Assembly: GCA_029378245.1 (NCBI GenBank)
Contig: JARKIF010000008.1
Span: 744,001-808,000, forward strand
From: Roridomyces roridus
Lineage: Eukaryota; Basidiomycota; Agaricomycetes; Agaricales; Mycenaceae
DNA: 64,000 nucleotides
Direction of reading: 5' to 3'
Each line of letters starts with the position of its first letter. The first letter of the stretch is position 1. The translations under genes were made by a program, and so were the position numbers. The notes under the pieces are model-generated. The model made no database searches. It saw only the letters and a program-made list of their open reading frames with translations, and was not told the origin of the DNA. Positions 21,504 through 32,566 of this stretch are shown piece after piece.

Positions 21504-24500
21504 ATGTCCCTACCGCATCTCGGCGAAATGAGCGTCGAGCCCATAGGAGAGCGCTGGATTGGTGTGTATCCCTTGTAACTTATCAAGTCTTTCTGGTGAA
21601 TTTCGCTCAGGTGGACTCGCGTTCCGCCCTCCGACGCCTGGGCCACCACTGCCCCCGAAAGATGCAATATACGACCGGACCGACACTAGGACGACCAAGA
21701 GCTCTATCATTTCGCTCACGGGGCTGTCGGCAGTGGAGAGGTCGCAGGTACTGAGGATTCCGCGCATGGACCCGCATCTCCAGGTCCTGTTAGCGCGCGT
21801 TTTGGGAGGCTTTTCATATTCATCTCTCAAAGTTCATGGTGGGACCGCTGCTACGATATGACACGGTCGAAGATGGAGTTTGGCACGGTGCTGCCATGAT
21901 CGTTAGTTCGTCGAACATTTTCCCTGGGTGCTGCGCCGCGTTTCTCAACGTTTCGCAGCTGCAGATGCCGGTTCTGTGTACGAACCACACCCAATCCTGA
22001 CCTACGAATGGGATCCGGACGTTGCACCGCGCAAAACGCACAACATGAACCCCAAATCCCTTGATTTACCCGCCCACCCCGCCGACCCCACCTCTTGGTC
22101 AACCATGAACGGACTCGCCACGGCAGGCGAAAGGGAAGCCCCGCGCGGACCCAACGCACGCAGCGAGTCCGTGCCGGGGCAAGAGATTTGGGTCTACGCC
22201 GGAACGGGTGGGACGTCTACATTCTGGCGGTTTCTACTCGAGATTCCACTGGGTTCAAAAGAAATGGCCGTCACGTATTCGATCAACAATGGGCAGCGGC
22301 TGGTTTTCCACGTCCCCGCCAAAGATCAGAATATGCGGTGGGCGGCGTACTCTTGTAATGGTTTCTCTTCGGGTGTGAACCCCGACGATTTCCGTGGACC
22401 GGGGTTCAATACGGGCTATGATCCTGTATGGACGGATTTACTTGCGAAACGTACGTGCCCTTGCAAACGATGCTGATAATTTCTTCAACGGCGTTCACAG
22501 ACAACGAAGAACCGTTACATGTTCTTGTGGGTGGAGGGGACCAGATATACTGCGATTCGTCTGCTAATTTCCTCTTTTCACCCCATAGTGCTCATCTTCT
22601 TTGTAGCATTACTCGAGAACCCGAGCTCCAACACTGGATAGCCAGCAAACCGCATGAACGGAAGCAATACCAGTTGACCAACGTACGTCTCCGGCTGTTT
22701 TCAAGACTTGCATCTGAGACACTTGCAGGAAATTTCCACTGCGATTGACCGGTTTTACTTCAACCACTATTGTTCTCATTGGCGTAGCGGAGCCTTTGCT
22801 CGGGCAAACAGTTCCATGTAACATTCTCCGGTCTCCATGTCTTGACGCACTGACTAAATTGAAACAGTCCGGTTTGCATCGATTTTCCCCTGCGCTGCGC
22901 AAGCTAACTCCATTGGGTCCCAGATGATGAACATGACTGGTCGGTGTCCTTGATCATCGTGATTTGTCCAACTTATATCCGTTCTAGATGACCACGGTGA
23001 GAAGAGCACTTTGGTATACATTGATTGGGATTAATTTTTTTCAAGATCTTGTGAGTGCATTGTAAGCGCCTCTGCGGCTGGCTGACGAAGGTTTATCAGA
23101 TTGATGGCTTTGGGAGCTGTAAGCACCAGTATCCTTTCATGCGTTTCCCGTGTACTCAAAGAGAGAAAGACCCGGAAGATCTCAGATGTCCCCCGTCTTT
23201 CGAAGGTCGGTTTCCATCAATTTTGGTCTCACATATCCCTAATTCCCGGCTAGAATTGGCTCGAGAGGCTACTTTCTTTTTCTTATTGTTCCAGTGCTTT
23301 ATCAACAGTGCGCTACCACTTGCATTTCACTGCAGCTAACCAAAGGGAGAGTAGCTGAGGTTGACGGCGTCGACGACCGACCCGGAAGACACTTTACTCG
23401 ATCCCTCATAACCGGTGTCTCCAACGGTCCTTACGTCCCTTTTCCTTCCCATTCTCTTTTGGGGTATATGGGTCCAGATACATGGATACTGCTCTTGGAC
23501 TTGTCGGTATGTGGGAGCTCAGGAGTTCGATGGGAAAGAATCTAATGCAAAATCTCAGGGCCGAGAGGAAAAAGGAAGTAGTCTGCAGCCAATCTCAATA
23601 CGAGAAGGTGTTTGAGCGGTTGAACGCAATTCCCGAGGGGGTGTCTCATCTCTGTATACAACTGGGTATTCCGATAGCTTACCCGAGGCTGGTATTCCTG
23701 GAGGCGGCGCTGGAATCCAGATTTAATCCTCTCGTTGCTCTGGGCAAGGCAGGATCCTTGGGGCTCTCTACTTTTGTCAACAAGTTCAACGCCGATGCCG
23801 AGCTGTTAGATGATCTTAACGATCACTGGACCAGCAGGTCGCACAAGGTGCGCCCCGAAGAATGTTGGTGATACGTGCTCATGTACCGCAGCGAGAACGA
23901 AATTGGCTGGTTGCTGAGCTCCAGAACTTTGCTAAAAGGCGCCGCATTCGGATAAGCTTTTTGTCCGGAGATGTACACTGCGCGGCCGTGGGTGTGTTCA
24001 AGACGCTAGCTGCTAAAAAGGCAGCAGAGGTGCCTCCCGCTGAGGACCACAGATATATGATCAATGTCGTGACGAGTCAGTTTTTCATCCTTCTTTCGTG
24101 CCAAAGGCTGATTGACTCAGGTGCCATTGTCAACACTCCTCCGTATGCGTCTCGTTAACTGTGGTTATTTGCCAACTAAAACGACTCAGGCCAAACGGTG
24201 TCATTACGATGGTCAGTACCCTGGCATCCAAGAACCACAAGACAATGCATCAAAGTGAGACCGACGAAACGATGGTCTGTTTTCTCGCTCTTCACTTCTG
24301 CAGAAGCTAACATGGTACAGATCCCCATCTTTGCCACGGAAACGAATGGGAAACCTCGCAAACAAAAGTACATTATGGGGCGGAGGAATTGGTGCCAAGT
24401 GGATTGGGACAAGGCTACGGGCGAGTGGAAGTTCGATATTCGCGTGGAGAAGGAAAAAGGCATGGGCGAGACGGTTGGATATGCCGTGCGCGCGCCTGCC

Positions 24501-24512
24501 CCGCGATGGTAA
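21504..24512 (+). CDS. PhoD-like metallophosphatase domain protein (PhoD_2 type)
   Basis: Large phosphodiesterase/phosphatase-like protein of the PhoD superfamily found across fungi; the substrate is unknown. The likely start is MSLPHLGEMSVEPIGERWI at 21504. GGLAFRPPTPGPPLPPKDAI follows and then, after introns, MVGPLLRYDTVEDGVWHGA and TADAGSVYEPHPILTYEWD. Metal-site motifs: WAAYSCNGFSSGV, LHVLVGGGDQIYCDS, a DDHD segment near 22925, and IDGFGSYP split by introns. The 3' half includes FLSGDVHCAAVGVF (His of the metal site) and MINVVTSQF, ending EKGMGETVGYAVRAPAPRW. It is cut by many introns, so exon borders between 22700 and 23500 are approximate. Convergent with ASH2. Confidence 0.84.
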
Positions 24513-24591
24513 TCGCGCTCCTATTTATTCGATTATACCCAAATTACAAAGGAGGATTCCCTAATATTCCATGCTATCATAAATGCACATT

Positions 24592-26552
24592 TTAATGCTG
24601 CCCATGGAACTCTTCCGAGTGGAAGGTGTACGGCCGTGGCGGTTGACCGGGGCCCGAAAGAAAGGCAATTCGGGGTTCAGAAGGGTGCGAGTTGGCTGGC
24701 GGCCAATGTCCGCTGGGTTGTCCAGGTCCAGACAATGATGGGCTGCCAATGTCTAGCCGGAGGTCATCGCGGAATGCTGTCGGGAAACCATTGTATCCGT
24801 AGCGTGGCGTCGGGGACCCAGAGTGACCAGGCCCCAACAAGGGTAAGTCGACGGGGTCCTCGATGACCGTCGTGTTCTGTCTGAGGGGGCTTGGGTTTCC
24901 GCTAGTAGGCAAACTCTCGGGGGGATCAGGGATGTAGGCGGTCCCATGCCTGAGAGGGCTTGGTTGGACCAGGTCCGGACAGGTGCATGGGACTAGCTCG
25001 GTCCTCGTCTGCTGCAGAAGACGCCTCCAATTTGGCGCGCTTTCCTGGCCTCGGTTTGTTGGCGCTTTTTGTTTCTTTGAGCCTTCTTGTCGGCCTGCGC
25101 CTTCTCGACGGCAGCGAGGCGAACAGATTCTGCGGCAGCTTCCTGTTCTTCGAAGCGCGTCCAACGCCCATTGCTCAGGCCATGAATTCGGGGTAGCGTT
25201 CACAGATCGGGCGCCAGGTTTGCTCTTTCGAGTCTGGATCACCGGACAATAATGCTTCGATATCAGGTGGTGGCCTGAAATCGAAATCGGGGCCGGGGTT
25301 GAGCTGCACGCATGCCTCGTTGAACAAGGAAATGAAGGGATAATAGCCAAGCGTCCCGTCGTCAAAGGGATTTTCTGCATGCTCCTTGACGCCCTCGCGC
25401 GTCCGCTTTTTATCCTTTGCCTTTCGAGATGTGGCAGTAGCTCGAAGTTGGAGGAAATCGTATAGCTCCTGGAAGGCAACTCCCTGGCATTCGCCATTGA
25501 CAAAAAAAGCGATGCGGGAATCGGGAAGAGTAGGAAGGGGTCGGAGGTTGCTCACGTTGGCTTTTGGTGTGCTAGCGGGACCGCGTTCCGGAAGTTTCTT
25601 CTTGGAAGAGGAAGGGATGGAAGCAGACGTGGACGATTTGCCGGAGTAGTCCATCAGGGCGTTCATCTCCTTCGACTGCGGGTACTCCAGAATTTCAAAC
25701 ACTTCCTGCCCTTTGAGATCGATGGCTATACGCTCGCGCTTCAGACGCGCTGGGTCATGCGGGTCTTTGGGCTCTGCCTGGCGCCTTGGCGGGAGGGAAA
25801 TGTACATGCCAATCACGTCGCCAGACGAGAAAGGTCGCCCGTACGGCCGTGGCCGCGACAGAGTGACCCTGTCCCCCGTTTTGTCGCGATAACCGTAGCT
25901 GTATCCATCGAGACCGACCGGCCCATTGAGAGGGGCCTCTCTCCTGCCCCAACCGAGCCTGATGTGGCTGCCCTCGTGCTTTCCATCCTCGTTCAAGTGC
26001 TCTCCAGCCGCCGCGGACAACCTTGACCTCCATGTACCAGCGTCCCTCTCTGATGGGTGCATTACAGCGAGCACTGCGAAAGCCTTTGCTGCCCGCCAAC
26101 CCCAAACCATCTTTCGTGACTTGCACAAATGAACTGCGGTCCTCCCAGCTAATCCGGTACGAGGTCGGATTGCTCTCAATTGTTCGACATGGTAGGAAAT
26201 GACCGGGCTCGTTGATTCCTGCTGGAGAATAGCGGTACCCAATGCGATTAATGCCGGTCAGTTCTGTTTTGAAGAACTCGGAGCCTTCTGCGACTGGCAA
26301 GAAGTTGGGTCCACGGGAGATGGAGAGCCGAGGACGTGTAGACAAGTCGGCACGAGACGATAGAACCCTGTAGAGTAGTTGAATCGCGACGAAAGCATAA
26401 AATCTGGATGCTACCAACTCGGCTGGTGTGGTGCCGTTGGCACCTGGCTCCGAGGGTGCTGGAGATGCAGTATTTGCGGGTGCGCGCTTTCGCTTGCGAC
26501 TTGGGGCTGCCGGTGGTGGGGTCTGGGACGCGACTGGAATGGGAGAGTCCAT
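24592..26552 (-). CDS. BRE2: Ash2/Bre2-like SPRY subunit of the COMPASS H3K4 methyltransferase (frame interrupted)
   Basis: The SPRY/B30.2 subunit pairs with the Dpy30/Sdc1 and RbBP5/Swd1 homologues to activate Set1. N-terminal basic MDSPIPVASQTPPPAAPSRK. SPRY: INEPGHFLPCRTIESNPTSY, CNAPIREGRWYMEVKVVRGG, EGSHIRLGWGRREAPLNGPV, GYSYGYRDKTGDRVTLSRPR and GDVIGMYISLPPRR. A Lys/Ser insert is followed by IAFFVNGECQGVAFQELYDF and YYPFISLFNEACVQLNPG. The frame breaks at least three times, each explained by one extra base: near 26006 (RGG[W] to GEHLNEDG), near 25177 (EFMA to EQWALDA) and near 25155 (LDA to FEEQEAAAESV). Stopping in that last frame would end at 24993. A Pro-rich tail with repeated LSGPGQP (ending 24592) looks coding in another frame, so the 3' end is provisional. 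Confidence 0.86.
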
Positions 26553-26598
26553 GATGACGTAAATTGATCAATTGATTTGATCCATCCCTCTTACAGCC

Positions 26599-27439
26599 AT
26601 GACTGCCCTTCGGTAAGGTTCATCTCCCTTTCGCGCGTCGTCTCTAATATTTAGGTGCCAGCCGCATTCAAAAGGTACTGTTCACACCTCTTGTCTATCG
26701 CGTATCGTTCATCGCGCGCGCAGGAATTAACGGATATCAACAAGAACCCCATCGAAGTGAGGATCTACGCTCTTTGCCGTCCCTTCGTCCAACTCGCTCC
26801 AGGGGATCACTGTAGAGACCAAAGACGAGAACCTCTTTGAATGGAAGTGCGCGATCAAGGCTGACGTGCGTGCCAACCATCGGTCGCATTGGCCGACACT
26901 CAACGTTTCTGCAGTCCGACTCACCGTATAAGAACGGGACATTCCACTTCACATTATCTCTACCACAGAATTTTCCCTTCAAAGCGCCTACCGTATGTCC
27001 TCTTATACGCAACAGGCTTCTGTTCATGCCACAAAACAAGGTCACCTTCACGACCAAGATCTACCATCCTGGAATAAACGAAGAGGGAAGCATATGTGTA
27101 CCCGTGCTCCGGGACGAGGCAAGTTGGGTCATTTGTCTCTTGGCGAGTTCTGACACGGTGCCTCTCAGTGGAAGCCTTCCGTCACCTTGTCCTCTGGTCT
27201 GCCGTGATTATGGCCACGCTGCGCGTCCGCTTATTGATTCTTCTAGTGCTGGCTATCATCCAGGAGAAGGTCAATAACCCCAGCCCGGACGACCCTTTCG
27301 AGCCAGATATTGCAGCTGTAAGTACTGGTCTGCACTTGCGCGTGAATTTGGCCCTGAACGCATATTCCAGCAACTGAAGAATGATAAGGCCAAATTCCTG
27401 GCTGTGGCGAAAGAATGGACCAAAAAACATGCAAATTGA
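26599..27439 (+). CDS. Ubiquitin-conjugating enzyme E2 (UBC fold), HPG variant
   Basis: A single UBC domain of about 150 residues assembled from small exons: ELTDINKNPIE, GITVETKDENLFEWKCAIKA, SPYKNGTFHFTLSLPQNFPF, VTFTTKIYHPGINEEGSICV, WKPSVTLSS, VLAIIQEKVNNPSPDDPFEP and FLAVAKEWTKKHAN. The catalytic Cys is in GSICVPVL. The usual HPN tripeptide, whose Asn stabilises the oxyanion, reads HPG (CAT CCT GGA). Overall the sequence is nearest to UBE2L3/UBE2L6- or Ubc4-like E2s; I cannot assign the paralogue, and a NEDD8 or ISG15-like specificity cannot be judged. The start ATG is 46 nt from the divergent ASH2 start. Confidence 0.88.
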
Positions 27440-27703
27440 AAGTCGATTCCCCACGGTTTGGCGCGTTTTGCTCGCGGTTACCTGGGGTGTACAAGAAATA
27501 CACGACACGAAGGGAATGGACTGTAGTAGTGAATGTAATATAGCGTGCCTATTTGATTTGGTCATTGTAGCGCGTATCTGACCATCAACATCTCTCTCCC
27601 ATGCCCTTGTCCTTCTAAAAGTGCCTATTTTTTCGACCAACTCCTCGTGGCTAACACGTTGTACCCCGTTTCTGGCGCAATATAAGTCGCTAAAGAATAA
27701 AGA

Positions 27704-30700
27704 ATGAATCGGTTTCGGTGCGTTAATCGGCTCGAATCCACGCACTCCGTGCCTGACATTTCGCTAGAAAAAGGTCTGACGCGAAGCGACCGACCCAACT
27801 TCAGTCGCCGGTATACTACACCGAGTCCGCCTACGAACCGGACTTGCTACAACAGGAAACCCTACCCGAGCTCCCGCTAGCAAGTGACTTTCGTGCCTCC
27901 CTCATCTTGACCGAGTGCGTGGCCTGCTTTGCATACACGCTCCTTGTTGACCAGCGCGTTCAGCCTTTCGCGTCGCTTCACGCTACTTGGTGCCAGCCCT
28001 CAAGAATCTGTATCAGTCGACGCTCTAAGGTAAGGACGAGCCCGTCTGGAGGTCTTTGGCTGACCAGCGTTAGGTCGAGGTTGGCTGACCAGCGGACCCG
28101 TGGCGCAGAGAACCAAATCTCAGAGGAAGAAGAGGACATGATTATGGAGACTTTGGGTTTGCGGCCAGCTGCACGGTCAGACGCTGAAGATGAGTACCAT
28201 TCTTCGGTGTCGACACGTTCTGCACTCTCGGGATCCTCTTCCACCGCGTCCAGCAAGCGCTACAGCAACAATCTCTTCGGGTCAGGCCGCTTTCGGGACT
28301 ACAGCTACATGCGCAGTGTGTCCTCGATGCAGAGCAAGACTGCGAGCATGCGCACCACCGACTCGACCAGGTCTTACACGGCATCGGTTGACAGCATGAG
28401 GCCCGTCACTCCGGAAACAGTCTCCCCTTCTGGGCCAGAAGCCCTGAGCGTTCGCTCCGCCCCCTTGGTTCCGTCTGCACCTTACGGGGGCCAGCCGCTT
28501 TCTGTCGCGGAATATCGATTATCTAAATCCCTGGGGCCTTCTGCTCTTCGTCGCGCCTCTTTGGCGCTAGAAGAAGCAATCAAGTCCATAGAGGAAGAAG
28601 GGGAGGATGAAATCCTCATGCCACGTTCCGGCCCCCGGGGGAGTTTGGACACACAACGGCCATCACTTGAATCGGTGTGTATTCCCTATGTATGGACCCA
28701 ACCGCACCTCTAACGGTTCGCTAGCGAGAAGCAGATGCCAGCAGGACGTCCGGAGTTTACGAGGCTGGGACGGCGATATCGTCCGATAAACATACGAGCC
28801 TGGAACCAGAGTCGCCGCGTTCCTCACCCATCCCTTCAAGGACCGTGCCAGGGTATATTCCGGGAATGCCACGTCCAATGACTCCGAGAGATGCAGTCGA
28901 GATGGACGATCAACGGTGTTATTCGACCACTCCTCGCGCTTCATCCCCCAACCTCGTTTCTCCCTCTCCAATGTCCCCTTCCAGCCTGTCCTCGAGCTTG
29001 ATCAGGCGCGATTCCAATGCCTCACCGTCCAGACAGTCTCCCCGACCCAGCTCGCCCAATGTCATTTCCCCCATGTTTATTCAACGAACGCCAAACGGAC
29101 GTTACACGCCTGAGGGATCAGAACCCGCGTTTTCAGGAGATTTTGAGGGGTCTCAAAATTCTTCCGTCGTCGGCCGACGCCGGCCTGCCTCTCCTCTCTC
29201 GAGCAACACGTACCAACCATTGGCAGTTCCTGCTCGTCCTGGAACCCCTTCCCATGTGACTTGGGTGCCGGGTTCAAATGGCAGCTCCAGGCCAGGGCAC
29301 ACTAGAGACCCTAGTTGGATTAGCGACTCGAGTGAATCTCCTACTCGATCTCTTCGATCGCCTGCACTGCCGGATTCCCCTTTAATAGGACCAGGGCACG
29401 CTACCATCAACTCCTTTAGCTCCAGTTTTTCCAGCACGTCTTCGTTTGAATCTCGGCCTCTGTCACCCATGGACCTTGGTTCCCCTTCACTGAGTACCAA
29501 TAGGGCGCTCAGATCTCCCACCCCGACGCAAGTGGCCAACCGCTCACCTACCAGCGGAACCTTTTCCGACAAGAGTGGTAGCCGGCGTTCCTCCAAGCAG
29601 AACCCGCCATCGTCTCAGTTTACTCTGGGGCCTTTTCAACCGTTGGTCTTCTCCCCGATTGCAAACTCCTCCAGATCTTCTCTCGAATCTGTGGGGTCAA
29701 GTTATCACTCGTGGGACGGGGATCAGAAGGACCGTACAGCCACTCTGTTTAGCGACGCTGATCCGCAAAAACCTTTGTGGCATGACGTTCTGCAGATCGG
29801 TGAAATTCCAACGGATTCTTCCAATAGCTCGCCAGACGATTGGGAAGCGGAGGATGTCATCATGAAATATGCTGGCTTGAAGAAAGTCGACTTTTTAGCC
29901 ATACAAGACAAGTTGGTTGGTGCTGCAATCGCCAAGATCTCCCCGGACGTGCCCCACCGCGTTCCTTCTCTTCGGAGGCGGAGACCATCTACCTCACAGT
30001 CCAATTATTCTCTGAATGGTCGCGTAAGTCACGAAAGTCGTTGATGAGCGTTTACTTATTTCTATCATCTAGATTGCAAGCCCTCCGCAATCGCCAACGA
30101 CTGCAGCCCCCGTCGCCACTGACCAGTATTCTGCCCTGTTAAACTCTGTGGTCGATAGCCTGCAATCCTCGGCATCACCCAACGCGTCGATTTCCGTAGA
30201 CGTTCCTGGTGTCGGCTCCCAGGCGGAGGACATCTCACCTACCACCCGCAGGAATAGAGATCTTGCCCAGGTTCTGTTTGGACAGCAGGAGATTGAGGAC
30301 GAACAACCACATCACCTCACCATTTCTGTACCTCCCAACGACAGCAACGGTCACGTGCCGAATTCAGCTCCCCTGAACTCGTCGTTTCCGATGCACTCGC
30401 CTTATGAGGTCCCTGCATCGTCAGCATCTGCCAACTGGCCATACCAGCCTTTACGCAATCCCTCGACTCCAAAGCTCCCGTCCACACCACTGGAACACGC
30501 GGAACTGGCGAGGGAGGTTCAACGCAAGGCTGATGCGGCTATGGTTGCTTTACAGAAGCACCCATCCAGTTCAAATCTGGCTCTGTCGCCCAAGACTTCC
30601 GTCGCCCCGCGCAAGCGAATCAGTCCGAACCAAATCTCAACCCCACAACTCGTCTCCGCGTCAACCAGTGTTGATACTATTCCTCTACCATCCCCGGCTC

Positions 30701-32471
30701 CTTCGGTAACGGGAGGGCAGTCGAAGATAGGATCGCGTCTGAAGAGGCTGAGGGGGTCTCTCCGAACGAAACCCATGCTACCTACGGCAGAGGACCTTAC
30801 ACCCTTCCCCATGGAGCTTCGTTCACCACCGCCCGTCCAAACGGTGAGGTATGACCCCGCAAGATTCCATCCTGCTGGTGAACCAATCGCAGTCAGTGCC
30901 ACCGAAGTGGAAGGCTTCAGAGTCCCGGTGCCGAGTCCGCCTGCTTCGGCTGGGCCTGGCCTCAAGGGATTCATGAACCGGCTCCGTGGGAAACCACGCG
31001 TGAACGAAATGCAAGCAGAGTTCGACAACCATGGGTCCTATGGGCGGTCTCCCAATCTCCCGCCTTTGAACTTTGGTCCTTCGAGTCCAGAGAGTTCATC
31101 TGCCCAACCTCCTCTGACAATGCAACCTCGATCTCCGCCCAGCTCTGCGTCCACCCCCACTCTGCATTCCATGCCTCTGTCCTCTGCGCGTTCCCCCACT
31201 CTACCGCTCTATAGTCCGCGTCATCAAGGCACTCCTAGTACAGAGGCGCCAGACGCGACTGTGGCCCATGAATCACAGGCGATCAAGCAGCTCTTTGATG
31301 CAGCTTCCAATCTCGGTCTTGACCAGGGTGCTCTGAGTGATCTGCTAGCTCGTTCGGGTTCTACGTCGTCCAGATCTACAGGGTGGACATTACTGACACG
31401 GAACAACTCGACAGTTGCCTCGGCCTCGCGACCAGACAGTGCTCAGAGTGGCGAACCCAGCCGTTCGAACAGCCATCGGTCGATCGTTCCCAAAAAGGTT
31501 CCCGAGGGGCCTTCGCAGCCTGACCATCTACGGCGCCCAAGGGAAGGAGCTGCCGATAAAAATGCTGTTGTTCGCAGGACCATCATCTATCCATCCGAGT
31601 CCAGGGCTTCGACGATTGACTTGAGCGTTCTGATCAGGAAACAGTCATCTCGCCGTAAAAGAGCCAGTGCCACTTCTGTCTCCAGTCGCTCCGTTCATGA
31701 TCGTGTCCCGACGCCACCTCCACCAAGAGCAGCCACTGGGAAGAGATTTTCGACTGACATGGCTTCACCGCCCGTCCCGCATTTGCCAGCGGCAACGACG
31801 CCTTTGCAGACGGACCGGCTCATGGTCGCGCCCGCAGGTCCGGTTGAAAAATCCTACGACTCGTTGTGCGTTCTCTTCCTCCTCAAAGCGTTTTTATTGA
31901 CTAACCGTACCAGATACGAAATGTATTCCGGTGAAAAAGCTGCTGGCCCGTCAACCGAGGCACCGCAAGGAGCTCCTCCTGTACCTGAGCCGGGACAGGC
32001 GGTGGAAGTCATTGAATATGCGAACGGAGAAACAATATGGTGTGTTCTTCTCCTTTTCCCATCTTGCGTGTGACTAAAACTGTCTCAAGGTCCATTGTCA
32101 ATGGTCTTCGAGACGAAGATGACGAGCTCGACGGGTACGCCAGCCGGGCTAGCTTTGCATCAGATTACTCTGTCCGCGAGGGCGGTGAAGGTGTCCAGGT
32201 CTTCTTCAAAGAGCACGGCAGAAAGGGGAGCACCTCGTCCTTCCTGTCGCGCAAGAAGACGGCAAGCAAGTCTCGGCCCGAGACCAAAGTCTTTTACAGT
32301 TCTAGCGCCCAGATCGGTCGTCTCATCGAGAACATGTCGCAAGGCATGGAGGCAGGGTCGTTCAATATCCTACCCAACCACCCGACAGGTCGCTCCACAA
32401 CCTCCTCCTTGTCGGAAGCGGACATGACAGTGGAAGAGAGATTGGAACACATGCTGCACGGCCTACGCTGA
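27704..32471 (+). CDS. Large Ser/Pro-rich disordered protein, function unknown
   Basis: I do not recognise a domain. The start MNRFR joins by a 47-nt intron to KRSDAKRPTQLQSPVYYTES. More than 1,300 residues follow in long exons (28845-30044 and 30148-32073 are almost uninterrupted), dominated by Ser, Pro and Thr. Short ordered islands occur: EEEEDMIMETLGLRP, EYRLSKSLGPSALRRASLAL, EDVIMKYAGLKKVDFLAIQD, SKIGSRLKRLRGSLRT and GLKGFMNRLRGKPRV. The C-terminus is the most conserved-looking part: DELDGYASRASFASDYSVRE, GVQVFFKEHGRKGSTSSFLS, YSSSAQIGRLIENMSQGMEA and SEADMTVEERLEHMLHGLR. Many SP/TP sites suggest kinase control, and the two basic RLRG islands could bind membranes or acidic partners. Both are inference. 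Confidence 0.8.
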
Positions 32472-32566
32472 TATCCTTTTTGGTTTTTTTCTCGGTACCT
32501 AACTTAATTATGATGATATCCACGGACCCATTGATACAATATTTACATTATCTGTGTACTCGCTCG

